Shown here: positions 1-5,678 of the stretch, piece after piece
Numbering within the stretch: the first letter of the stretch is position 1
Layout of the letters: each line of letters begins with the position of its first letter
DNA from: Prevotellaceae bacterium UBA3849
Lineage (GTDB): Bacteria; Bacteroidota; Bacteroidia; Bacteroidales; Bacteroidaceae
Assembly (NCBI GenBank): GCA_002392645.1
Contig: DGHL01000079.1
Coordinates: 1 to 5,678 of the forward strand
Length of the DNA: 5,678 bases
Direction: 5' to 3'
Notes under the pieces: generated by a model
The model's database searches: none
What the model saw: only the letters and a program-made list of their open reading frames with translations
Told to the model about the DNA's origin: nothing
Made by a program: the position numbers and the translations under genes

Positions 1-916
1 CGATGTTGTCCTTGCCGATGAAATGGATGAGGCGTGTGTCGTCCTGCTGCCACCACTTCTGCCATGTGCCCCACTTCTCAGGCTCTTTTTCGCAGAGTTC
101 CTTAGTGTTCGAAATATAGCCGATAGGTGCATCGAACCATACATACAACACCTTGCCTTCAGCGCCTTCTACTGGTACAGGTATGCCCCAGTCGAGGTCG
201 CGTGTCATGGCACGTGGCTGCAGGTCCATGTCGAGCCAAGACTTACACTGTCCATATACGTTTGAGCGCCATTCCTTATGGCCTTCAAGTATCCATTGCT
301 TGAGCCACTCCTGGTACTTGCCGAGTGGCAGATACCAGTTCTTGGTAGGACGTTTTACCAAGCCGTGGCCTGGGTTGTTCTTGTTCGTTGGGTTTATCAG
401 TTCGTCAGGTGACAGAGTTGCGCCGCACTTCTCACACTGGTCGCCGTAGGCTCCCTGTGAGTGGCAGCGAGGGCACTCGCCAACGATGTTGCGGTCGGTA
501 AGGAATTCGCCTGTCACCTCGTCGCAGTACTGCTCTTCTGTTATTTCCTCCAGTTCACCCTTGTCGTAGAGCGTGCGGAAGAAATCAGAGGCAAACTTGT
601 GGTGCGTCTTGCTGGTAGTACGACTGTAGATGTCGAAAGAGATGCCGAAATCCTCAAACGATTTCTTGATCATCTCATGATAGCGGTCAACGACTTCCTG
701 TACAGTTATGCCTTCTTTCTTTGCCCTGATGGTAACAGGTACACCGTGCTCGTCGCTTCCGCCTACGAACAAAACTTCGCGTTTCTTCAAGCGAAGGTAA
801 CGAGCGTAGATGTCGGCAGGCACATACACACCTGCCAAATGTCCTATGTGGACACCGCCGTTAGCGTATGGCAGAGCAGCGGTTATGGTAGTTCTTTTGT
901 ACTCTTTCTGTTCCAT
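1..916 (-). CDS. metG: Methionyl-tRNA synthetase, N-terminal ~305 residues (3' end outside window)
   Basis: Class I aminoacyl-tRNA synthetase that charges tRNA-Met with methionine in the cytoplasm. The minus strand is open from 916 to the window edge. Visible signatures are the HIGH motif (residues 23-26, within VHIGHLAG), the GGSDEHG segment of the Rossmann fold (52-58), two CxxC zinc knuckles (148-151 and 161-164, with AYGDQC between), WFDAPIGY (260-267), and FIGKDN just before the edge. The KMSKS loop, the anticodon-binding domain and any C-terminal EMAP-like domain would lie beyond position 1. I chose the ATG at 916 because the following MEQKEYKRTT fits the usual short N-terminus in this phylum. 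An in-frame ATG at 922 adds only two residues and cannot be excluded. The gene has its own promoter (945-975), which would give a leader of about 24 nt. The identity is secure. Confidence 0.97.
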   Translation of the reverse strand, partial: MEQKEYKRTTITAALPYANGGVHIGHLAGVYVPADIYARYLRLKKREVLFVGGSDEHGVPVTIRAKKEGITVQEVVDRYHEMIKKSFEDFGISFDIYSRTTSKTHHKFASDFFRTLYDKGELEEITEEQYCDEVTGEFLTDRNIVGECPRCHSQGAYGDQCEKCGATLSPDELINPTNKNNPGHGLVKRPTKNWYLPLGKYQEWLKQWILEGHKEWRSNVYGQCKSWLDMDLQPRAMTRDLDWGIPVPVEGAEGKVLYVWFDAPIGYISNTKELCEKEPEKWGTWQKWWQQDDTRLIHFIGKDNI

Positions 917-944
917 ATACATTATTTATTTTTATTTTCGGGTG

Positions 945-975
945 CAAAAGTACAAATAAAATCTGAGATACACAA
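945..975 (-). promoter_or_regulatory. Bacteroidetes-type promoter for metG
   Basis: Read on the minus strand, a TTG (975-973) is followed after 20 bp by TACTTTTG (952-945), which matches the -33/-7 consensus TTTG-N19-20-TAnnTTTG. The -33 is only a three-base match (CTTG). Transcription would start near 940, about 24 nt before the metG ATG. The -33 lies inside the loop of the inverted repeat at 955-993, so the promoter and that structure overlap. Confidence 0.72.
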
Positions 976-993
976 GTATTCTCAGATTTTATT
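955..993 (-). terminator. 14-bp perfect inverted repeat between ispD and metG; likely ispD terminator overlapping the metG promoter
   Basis: The arms AATAAAATCTGAGA (955-968) and TCTCAGATTTTATT (980-993) are perfectly complementary over 14 bp, with an 11-nt loop in which TAC and GTA can pair further. On the minus strand, the direction of ispD transcription, the 3' arm ends in TTTTATTTG, a U-rich tail as expected of an intrinsic terminator. It starts 27 nt past the ispD stop. The stem is AT-rich (4 GC pairs of 14), so strength is uncertain. It also spans the -33 region of the metG promoter, so it could instead be an operator. Confidence 0.6.
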
Positions 994-1019
994 GCCTTAG
1001 TTTTCTGTGTAGTCAGCTT

Positions 1020-1694
1020 TTAGCTTTTGCATAGCGCTTCGGCTATGATGAGGTCAAATGGAGTGGTGATTTTTATGTTCTCCCGATTGCCTTCAACCAT
1101 CGTGACCTTTTGTCCGATGCCTTCGACTACGCTGGCATCGTCGGTAAATGACTCACGGTATTGTTGCTTGTTAGCCTGCTTGAGTAGTTGGATGTCAAAA
1201 GTCTGCGGCGTCTGTACCAGTCGGTAGTCGCTGCGCAGCACGTTGTCTCCGCTGCCGTCGGCATTGATGTGGCGAAGGGTTTCCACTACGGGCGTTACGG
1301 GTATTACGGCCTTGTGCACTCTCGCTGCTTCGTAGCAATGACGTATAACGTCGGTGTTGACGAAAGGCCTTACGCCGTCGTGCACGCCGACTATGCCCTG
1401 TGCGGTGTCAGGGATGAGTCTCAGTCCGTTTTGCACTGAATGAAAGCGGGTAGCACCGCCATCGGCTATTTGGTGTGGGATGTGGAAATCGTATTCAGTA
1501 CAAAGCTTCCTCCAATAGTCCTGCTGCGCCTTGGGCAACACGAGGATGATGTTGATGTCCTCATCGTACTCCCTGAAACGCTCCAACGTACGCATTAGTA
1601 CAGGCCTGCCGTTGACGGGCAGGAACTGTTTAGGGATGTCACCGCCCATGCGCAACCCCTTTCCGCCGGCTACAACGATGATATAGTCGCTCAT
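1020..1694 (-). CDS. ispD: 2-C-methyl-D-erythritol 4-phosphate cytidylyltransferase
   Basis: Third enzyme of the MEP isoprenoid pathway: it joins CTP and MEP to give CDP-methylerythritol and pyrophosphate. The 224-residue length is normal for the single-domain enzyme. The N-terminal nucleotide-binding loop runs AGGKGLRMGGDIPKQF (residues 9-24), with the expected transition-state Arg15 and Lys22. Further family landmarks are VHDGVRP (104-110, Asp106), Arg154 followed by the QTPQTF block (161-166), TDDASVVE (184-191), and NIKITTPFDL near the C-terminus (207-214, Lys208). No IspF domain is fused. Its ATG overlaps the stop of the DJ-1 gene as ATGA (1691-1694), so translation is probably coupled, and no separate promoter is obvious in front of it. 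Transcription probably comes from the promoter at 2313-2343. The downstream inverted repeat (955-993) may end the transcript. Confidence 0.96.
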   Translation of the reverse strand: MSDYIIVVAGGKGLRMGGDIPKQFLPVNGRPVLMRTLERFREYDEDINIILVLPKAQQDYWRKLCTEYDFHIPHQIADGGATRFHSVQNGLRLIPDTAQGIVGVHDGVRPFVNTDVIRHCYEAARVHKAVIPVTPVVETLRHINADGSGDNVLRSDYRLVQTPQTFDIQLLKQANKQQYRESFTDDASVVEGIGQKVTMVEGNRENIKITTPFDLIIAEALCKS

Positions 1695-2257
1695 TTGGTG
1701 GACATAAGATGGTTAAACATCATGCCCTCTTTCAGTGCTTCTGCTTCGGCAGACTTGCCCAGCATGCCGAGTATGGCAAAGGAGTAGGGCAGGGTGGCGG
1801 CAGGACCTTCGCCGGTAATTATGTTGCCGTCGATTGTGAACAGTTCGTGTGTGTATTCTGCACCAGTCATCTGGGACTCTACGCCAGGGTAGCAGGTGGC
1901 ACGCTTGCCTCGCAGTATGCCGAGACCTCCAAGTACGAGGGGAGCAGCGCAGATAGCACCGATCTTCTTGCCGGCTTCGAACTGTGCAGTGATAGCCTTG
2001 CGTACGGCTTCGCATTCGTTGAGGTTGGTGGAACCGGGTAGTCCGCCAGGCAGCAGTAGCATGTCGGCGTCGCTGAAGTCGGCATCGGCAACAGTGAGGT
2101 CGCATGTCATGCGAACGCCGTGCGACATATTTACCTCGTTGGTTTCGTTTATACTTACAGTGTAGGCTTCCACACCAGCCCTCCTCAGTACGTCGATAAC
2201 GGTGAGAGCCTCAATCTCTTCAGTGCCATCGGCGATGAATTCATATACTTTGGCCAT
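1691..2257 (-). CDS. DJ-1/PfpI (ThiJ/YajL-like) family protein
   Basis: A 188-residue member of the DJ-1 branch of the glutamine-amidotransferase-like fold. The nucleophile elbow is GAICAAP (residues 100-106), with Cys103 as the reactive cysteine. Glu16 in DGTEEIEAL matches the conserved Glu that contacts that cysteine in DJ-1. LLLPGG (67-72) and TGEGPAA (148-154) are other family blocks. Where human DJ-1 has His126, this protein has Tyr (Tyr123 in CYPG); E. coli YajL also lacks that His, so it need not mean loss of function. Proposed roles in the family (redox sensing, chaperone, glyoxalase or deglycase activity) are disputed, and I cannot choose between them. It is the first gene of a two-gene unit with ispD (4-nt ATGA overlap) and is expressed from the promoter at 2313-2343 with a ~50-nt A/T-rich leader. 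No signal peptide is visible, so it should be cytoplasmic. Confidence 0.93.
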   Translation of the reverse strand: MAKVYEFIADGTEEIEALTVIDVLRRAGVEAYTVSINETNEVNMSHGVRMTCDLTVADADFSDADMLLLPGGLPGSTNLNECEAVRKAITAQFEAGKKIGAICAAPLVLGGLGILRGKRATCYPGVESQMTGAEYTHELFTIDGNIITGEGPAATLPYSFAILGMLGKSAEAEALKEGMMFNHLMSTK

Positions 2258-2274
2258 GTTTTTTTGTGTTTTTA

Positions 2275-2306
2275 TTTGTCAGTTTAAAATAAATAATGTA
2301 CTTTTG
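2275..2306 (+). promoter_or_regulatory. Promoter for nadK and the ABC exporter gene
   Basis: TTTG (2275-2278), 20 bp, then TACTTTTG (2299-2306): a full match to the Bacteroidetes consensus. The start point should be near 2311, giving a leader of ~52 nt before the nadK ATG. Its -33 lies in the transcribed leader of the divergent DJ-1 gene. Confidence 0.78.
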
Positions 2307-2322
2307 CAGATACAAAAGTACA
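2297..2322. repeat. 10-bp perfect inverted repeat formed by the two divergent -7 elements
   Basis: The arms TGTACTTTTG (2297-2306) and CAAAAGTACA (2313-2322) are perfectly complementary and separated by 6 bp (cagata). Each arm contains the -7 of one of the two promoters. The symmetry could simply reflect two good promoters laid face to face, or could also be a binding site for a dimeric regulator. Confidence 0.85.
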
Positions 2323-2343
2323 AAACATTTGTCAAATAACAAA
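2313..2343 (-). promoter_or_regulatory. Promoter for the DJ-1/ispD unit
   Basis: On the minus strand, TTTG (2343-2340), 19 bp, then TACTTTTG (2320-2313): a full match to the Bacteroidetes consensus. The start point should lie near 2308, about 50 nt before the ATG at 2257. The element faces the nadK promoter, and its -7 is the mirror image of the nadK -7. A small ATTTG-t-CAAAT palindrome (2327-2337) sits in the spacer. Confidence 0.78.
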
Positions 2344-2362
2344 TTTTTCTACGAAAAAAATA

Positions 2363-3250
2363 ATGAATAAGGATAAAATCAGGTTTGCTATTTTTGGCAA
2401 TGAATACCAGGCGAAGAAATCACAGGCAGTATTCAAGATAATAGCCATATTGCAGCGCTATGAGGCAGAAATAATGGTGGATAAGCCATTCTATGACTTC
2501 ATAACGCAGGGACAGCACATGGATGTAAAGGTTGACGGAGTGTTCGAAGGGGATGACTTCGATGCAGACTTTGCCGTGTCGATGGGAGGCGATGGCACGT
2601 TGCTGAAAACGGCTTCGCGCGTCGGAGCGAAAAAGATACCTGTGATTGGTGTGAATATTGGCAGGCTGGGCTTCCTGGCTGATGTAAACCCGTCGGAGAT
2701 AGAGACTTCTATTGCTGCGGTGTTTGAAGGTAAATACAGTGTGTATGAGCATTCTGTGATAAAGATAGAAACAGAGGAAGGCGGCAAGGTTACAGGTTCT
2801 CCTTATGCTCTTAATGACATAGCGGTGCTGAAGAGAGACCATGCGTCGATGATTTCTATCAGGGCAAGCATCAATGATGAGTATGTCATGACGTATCAGG
2901 CTGACGGATTGATAGTGACTACGCCTACCGGCTCTACGGCATACAGTCTGTCGAATGGCGGACCGATAATAGCTCCTGGTACGGGTACGCTATGCCTTAC
3001 GGCTGTAGCACCGCATAGCCTTAACGTAAGGCCTATAGTGGTGCCTGATACTTCTGTAATTACGCTGAAAGTAGAGAGTAGAAGTCATTCCTTCCTTGCT
3101 GCGGTGGATGGACGCTCCAGCAGTCTGCATGACGGTACGGTGGTGCATATATCAAAGGCTCCGTATTCGGTGCGTATCGTGAGATTCTCGGGCAGGCATT
3201 ATTTTGCTACTTTGCGTGAGAAGATGATGTGGGGAATGGATCAAAGGTGA
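2363..3250 (+). CDS. nadK: NAD kinase
   Basis: ATP- or polyphosphate-dependent kinase that phosphorylates NAD to NADP, the only known route to NADP in bacteria; cytoplasmic. At 295 residues it has the usual length. The N-terminal domain carries the family's GGDGT motif (residues 75-79, in SMGGDGTLLKTA), where the Asp is catalytic, followed by GVNIGRLGFLAD (96-107). The C-terminal domain has the LNDIAVLKRD segment (150-159, NAD-binding Asn-Asp/Glu pair), DGLIVTTPTGSTAYSLSNGG (181-200) and the VDGR turn (248-251). The ATG at 2363 follows the A-rich stretch ACGAAAAAAATA, with no Shine-Dalgarno, as is usual in this phylum. It is the first gene of a likely two-gene transcript with the ABC exporter 19 bp downstream. 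Confidence 0.97.
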   Translation: MNKDKIRFAIFGNEYQAKKSQAVFKIIAILQRYEAEIMVDKPFYDFITQGQHMDVKVDGVFEGDDFDADFAVSMGGDGTLLKTASRVGAKKIPVIGVNIGRLGFLADVNPSEIETSIAAVFEGKYSVYEHSVIKIETEEGGKVTGSPYALNDIAVLKRDHASMISIRASINDEYVMTYQADGLIVTTPTGSTAYSLSNGGPIIAPGTGTLCLTAVAPHSLNVRPIVVPDTSVITLKVESRSHSFLAAVDGRSSSLHDGTVVHISKAPYSVRIVRFSGRHYFATLREKMMWGMDQR

Positions 3251-3269
3251 TGAACTTAGACGAAACTGA

Positions 3270-4928
3270 ATGAGGAAACTTGGCAATACATATCCTGCCA
3301 TGAAGATAGTGCGATGGCTTTGGAAGTCATCGGCGGATAATCGTCTGCAGGCTGTGCTTAATACCGTGATAGGCTTGTTGGATGTGGCTGTGTCACTGGG
3401 ACAGGTGTGGGCGGTGAAGCATGCCATTGACGTCGCGTGCCATACGGTGGAAGGTGATGTCATTATGGCGGTAGTGTATATAGCCTTGCTCATACTGTGT
3501 AATTTCATATTATCGATATCTTCTGTATGGGTGCGTAATATACTGGGAGTGCGTGCGCAGAACCGTATGCAGAGAACTATGCTCGCCCGCATACTTCGTT
3601 CAGAATGGAAGGGTAGGGAGGCTATGCACAGCGGTGACGTGTTGAACCGACTGGAGGCGGATGTCAGTAATGTGGTGAACTTCGTCGCAGAGACACTGCC
3701 AAGTGCAGTGTCGGTGTTTACGTTGTTTTTGGGCGCGTTCGTGTTCCTATACACCATGGACCACATGCTGGCGCTTATTATCGTAGGTGTGTTTCCTATG
3801 TTCCTGCTTATGAGCAGGCTATATATGAAACGTATGAGGCAGTTGTCGAGAGATGTGAGGGATTCTGATAGCCTGGTGCAGAGCGTATTGCAGGAGTCTG
3901 TGCAGAATCGTATGCTCGTAAAGACACTTGAGGGTGAAGACCTGATGGTGGAGAGGTTGGATGACCAGCATCGTACACTGAGGCATAGGGTGGTGCGCCG
4001 TACGAAGTTCTCGGTGCTTTCAAGGCTTTTCGTCAATGTTGGTTTCGCTTTCGGATATCTTGTGACATTCGCATGGAGTGCCTTGCGATTGTCTGCCGGA
4101 ACATTGACGTACGGCGGAATGACGGCATTTCTGCAGTTGGTGAATAAGATTCAGACACCGGCAAGAAACCTTACGAAACTTGCTCCGCAGTTTGTATCGG
4201 TATTTACTGCGGCGGAGCGCTTGATGATGTTTGAGGAGGTGCCGCAGGAGGAACAGGGAGAACCTGTTGAGTTGAATGGCGCATGTGGCGTCAGGTTGGA
4301 TAATGTGACGTATGCTTATTCTGATGACATGGAGAATCCTGTGATAAAGGATTTCTCTTTCGATTTCAAACCAGGCACTTGTACCGCTATAGTAGGTGAG
4401 ACGGGAGTGGGTAAGACGACTTTACTGCGTATGATTCTTGCTTTGGTGAAACCTACGAGTGGAAGTATATATATATATAATAAGGAGACAGAGGTGCTGG
4501 TTACCGCACTTACACGATGCAATATGACATATGTGCCTCAGGGGAATACCATGCTTAGTGGGTCGGTTCGCGACAATCTGTTGCTGGGATGTCCTGAGGC
4601 TGATGATTCCCAGATGATGGCGGCGCTTGATATGGCATGTGCGGAATTTGTACGTGATTTGCCAGACGGACTTGATACCATGATGTCGGAAAATGGCAAC
4701 GGGTTAAGTGAAGGACAGGCACAACGCATATGCATAGCACGCGCATTGCTGCGCCGGGGCTCTTTGCTGATTTTCGATGAGGCTACGAGCGCACTTGATC
4801 CTCAAACGGAGAAGCGCTTGTTGAAAAACGTACTTGAGGGACATTCGCATACTGTGATATTTATTACTCATCGTCCGGCAGTCTTGGAGTACTGTGATGC
4901 TTCATTGAGCATGGAACGCGTAAAATGA
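3270..4928 (+). CDS. ABC transporter half-molecule: membrane domain fused to ATPase (exporter type)
   Basis: A 552-residue type IV (exporter-like) half-transporter that would act as a dimer in the inner membrane. Hydrophobic stretches around residues 26-49, 64-87, 142-163, 166-186, 253-274 and 282-294 suggest six membrane segments (by eye). The ATPase domain shows an A-loop Tyr (348 or 350), Walker A GETGVGKT (376-383), Q-loop Gln424 in YVPQGN, signature LSEGQ (479-483, Glu in place of the second Gly of LSGGQ), Walker B LLIFDEAT (499-506, catalytic Glu504), D-loop SALD (507-510) and H-loop His534. All catalytic residues are present. The substrate is unknown: no peptidase domain and no neighbouring peptide, toxin or outer-membrane partner is seen. 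The ATG at 3270 is 19 bp after nadK, suggesting one transcript; an in-frame ATG at 3300 (MKIVRWLWKSS) is an alternative start. A (TA)7 run lies in the coding sequence at 4466-4479. Confidence 0.93.
   Translation: MRKLGNTYPAMKIVRWLWKSSADNRLQAVLNTVIGLLDVAVSLGQVWAVKHAIDVACHTVEGDVIMAVVYIALLILCNFILSISSVWVRNILGVRAQNRMQRTMLARILRSEWKGREAMHSGDVLNRLEADVSNVVNFVAETLPSAVSVFTLFLGAFVFLYTMDHMLALIIVGVFPMFLLMSRLYMKRMRQLSRDVRDSDSLVQSVLQESVQNRMLVKTLEGEDLMVERLDDQHRTLRHRVVRRTKFSVLSRLFVNVGFAFGYLVTFAWSALRLSAGTLTYGGMTAFLQLVNKIQTPARNLTKLAPQFVSVFTAAERLMMFEEVPQEEQGEPVELNGACGVRLDNVTYAYSDDMENPVIKDFSFDFKPGTCTAIVGETGVGKTTLLRMILALVKPTSGSIYIYNKETEVLVTALTRCNMTYVPQGNTMLSGSVRDNLLLGCPEADDSQMMAALDMACAEFVRDLPDGLDTMMSENGNGLSEGQAQRICIARALLRRGSLLIFDEATSALDPQTEKRLLKNVLEGHSHTVIFITHRPAVLEYCDASLSMERVK
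4466..4479 (+). repeat. (TA)7 dinucleotide run inside the ABC transporter gene
   Basis: Seven perfect TA units, read as the Ile-Tyr-Ile-Tyr segment (residues 400-403) between Walker A and the Q-loop. Gain or loss of one unit would shift the frame before the Q-loop, signature and Walker B. Confidence 0.9.
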
Positions 4929-4929
4929 C

Positions 4930-4956
4930 AACTCGAAACCAGTTTTTTTGAGTTTT
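4930..4956 (+). terminator. Weak intrinsic-terminator candidate after the ABC transporter gene
   Basis: AACTCGAAA (4930-4938) can pair with TTTTGAGTT (4946-4954), a 9-bp stem including one G-U pair with a 7-nt loop, directly after the stop codon and ending in a short T run (4953-4956). More T-rich sequence follows at 4970-4976. The stem is AT-rich and weak, so readthrough toward the rRNA operon is possible. Confidence 0.4.
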
Positions 4957-5039
4957 CCATAAAAAGGGCTTTTTTTCATAGTTTTGCCTAATTTCAGCCT
5001 TATTTCGTTGATATACATCAATTCTAAGCGATAAATATC

Positions 5040-5089
5040 AAAAAAAAGCGGAAAACATTTGGTAGGAATTGAAAAAGTGTGTACCTTTG
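5040..5089 (+). promoter_or_regulatory. rRNA operon promoter with upstream A-tract
   Basis: TTTG (5058-5061), 20 bp, then TACCTTTG (5082-5089): a full match to the Bacteroidetes promoter consensus. Transcription would start near 5094. An uninterrupted run of eight A (5040-5047) lies just upstream of the -33, where an UP-element would contact the RNA polymerase alpha subunits; this fits a strong rRNA promoter but is inferred from position and composition only. Confidence 0.85.
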
Positions 5090-5169
5090 CACTCGCTTTC
5101 GAAAACACGGCAGCTTGACCACGAGGTTTTGAGTAAGACGCCGGGGTCGTAGGAGCGACATAAGAAAGA

Positions 5170-5180
5170 GTTCTTTGAAA
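5170..5180 (+). promoter_or_regulatory. boxA-like antitermination element
   Basis: GTTCTTTGAAA resembles the E. coli rRNA boxA (TGCTCTTTAACA) and sits ~75 nt into the leader, where NusB/NusE-dependent antitermination signals are expected. Motifs of the form GTTCTTTGA are, from recall, common upstream of Bacteroidetes 16S genes. The match is approximate. Confidence 0.5.
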
Positions 5181-5216
5181 AGATTTACATAGACAGTTTA
5201 GTAGTAGTACGAGAAG

Positions 5217-5247
5217 CGGCCCTTCCTGCTTATGTTTGGAAGGGTTG
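5217..5247 (+). other. Stem-loop in the rRNA leader
   Basis: CCCTTCC (5220-5226) pairs with GGAAGGG (5238-5244), and the stem extends by two G-U pairs and one C-G pair to 10 bp, with an 11-nt loop. No T run follows, so it is not an intrinsic terminator; it is more likely a leader RNA fold or processing site. Confidence 0.6.
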
Positions 5248-5354
5248 GGTAAAAGATGAAACCATCGATTTCTTTTTAAATCTACGAGGATAGGCGTTCT
5301 GATGACAGACAGATTTTCCTTCCCTTCTTGGGGATAAAGGATAGAGATATTTTT

Positions 5355-5678
<324 letters not shown>

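Larger units (their letters stand above)
5094..5354 (+). other. Transcribed leader of the rRNA operon (pre-16S 5' region)
   Basis: About 260 nt between the predicted start point and the 16S 5' end, with no credible reading frame. It contains a boxA-like element, a stable hairpin at 5217-5247 and a smaller imperfect one around 5316-5341. The part near 16S should pair with sequence beyond the 16S 3' end to form the RNase III processing stem, but that partner is outside the window. Confidence 0.75.

Noticed and set aside
461..1000. Plus-strand reading frame (179 codons) opposite metG
   Set aside because: Antisense to a clearly identified metG, crossing its promoter and the inverted repeat; no protein family signature.
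1020..2165. Several overlapping frames on both strands within ispD and the DJ-1 gene
   Set aside because: All are out-of-frame or antisense to two genes with complete motif sets, and have low-complexity or Arg/Cys-rich products.
2327..2337. ATTTG-t-CAAAT palindrome as a separate operator
   Set aside because: Five-base AT-rich arms are expected by chance in such sequence; noted only as part of the DJ-1 promoter spacer.
3152..4036. Long minus-strand reading frame (294 codons) opposite nadK and the ABC transporter gene
   Set aside because: It lies almost wholly antisense to the ABC gene, has a Ser/Thr/Arg-rich composition with no recognisable domain, and has no promoter or plausible leader. 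It is a shadow frame.
4979..4986. TAGTTTTG as a second (upstream) rRNA promoter
   Set aside because: It matches the -7 consensus, but no TTTG or TTG lies at the right distance (the nearest TTTG is 28 bp upstream), so it is not supported as a promoter.
5146..5159. Small GTCG/CGAC hairpin in the rRNA leader
   Set aside because: Only 4 bp with a 6-nt loop, well within chance expectation.

Overview
The window looks like chromosomal DNA from a Bacteroidales bacterium, most likely of the Prevotella group. Two things point there. The start of a 16S rRNA gene at the right end has a Bacteroidales/Prevotella-like 5' region. The promoters are of the Bacteroidetes type (TTTG or TTG at -33, about 20 bp, then TAnnTTTG at -7), and the genes have A-rich leaders without strong Shine-Dalgarno sequences. 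The genus is an inference from recall, not from a database comparison.

Layout. The left half is read on the minus strand: a DJ-1/PfpI-family gene (1691-2257), ispD (1020-1694, joined to the first by an ATGA overlap), then, after a gap with a strong inverted repeat and a new promoter, the 5' part of metG (1-916, running out of the window at its 3' side). The right half is read on the plus strand: nadK (2363-3250), an ABC-transporter half-molecule with fused membrane and ATPase domains (3270-4928, 19 bp after nadK), a weak terminator candidate, then the promoter, leader and first ~324 nt of a 16S rRNA gene, the start of an rRNA operon cut by the window end.

How the parts relate. The two arms diverge from one ~105-bp intergenic region (2258-2362). 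Its two promoters face each other, and their -7 elements form a 10-bp perfect inverted repeat, so the NAD kinase arm and the DJ-1/ispD arm probably cannot be initiated at the same instant. The proteins are mostly housekeeping: methionyl-tRNA charging, the MEP isoprenoid pathway, NADP synthesis and rRNA. The DJ-1 protein and the exporter have no defined substrate. I see no mobile element, CRISPR array, phage gene or clear new system. The most interesting material is regulatory: the shared promoter palindrome, the hairpin that overlaps the metG promoter, and an extended -7 motif common to all four promoters.
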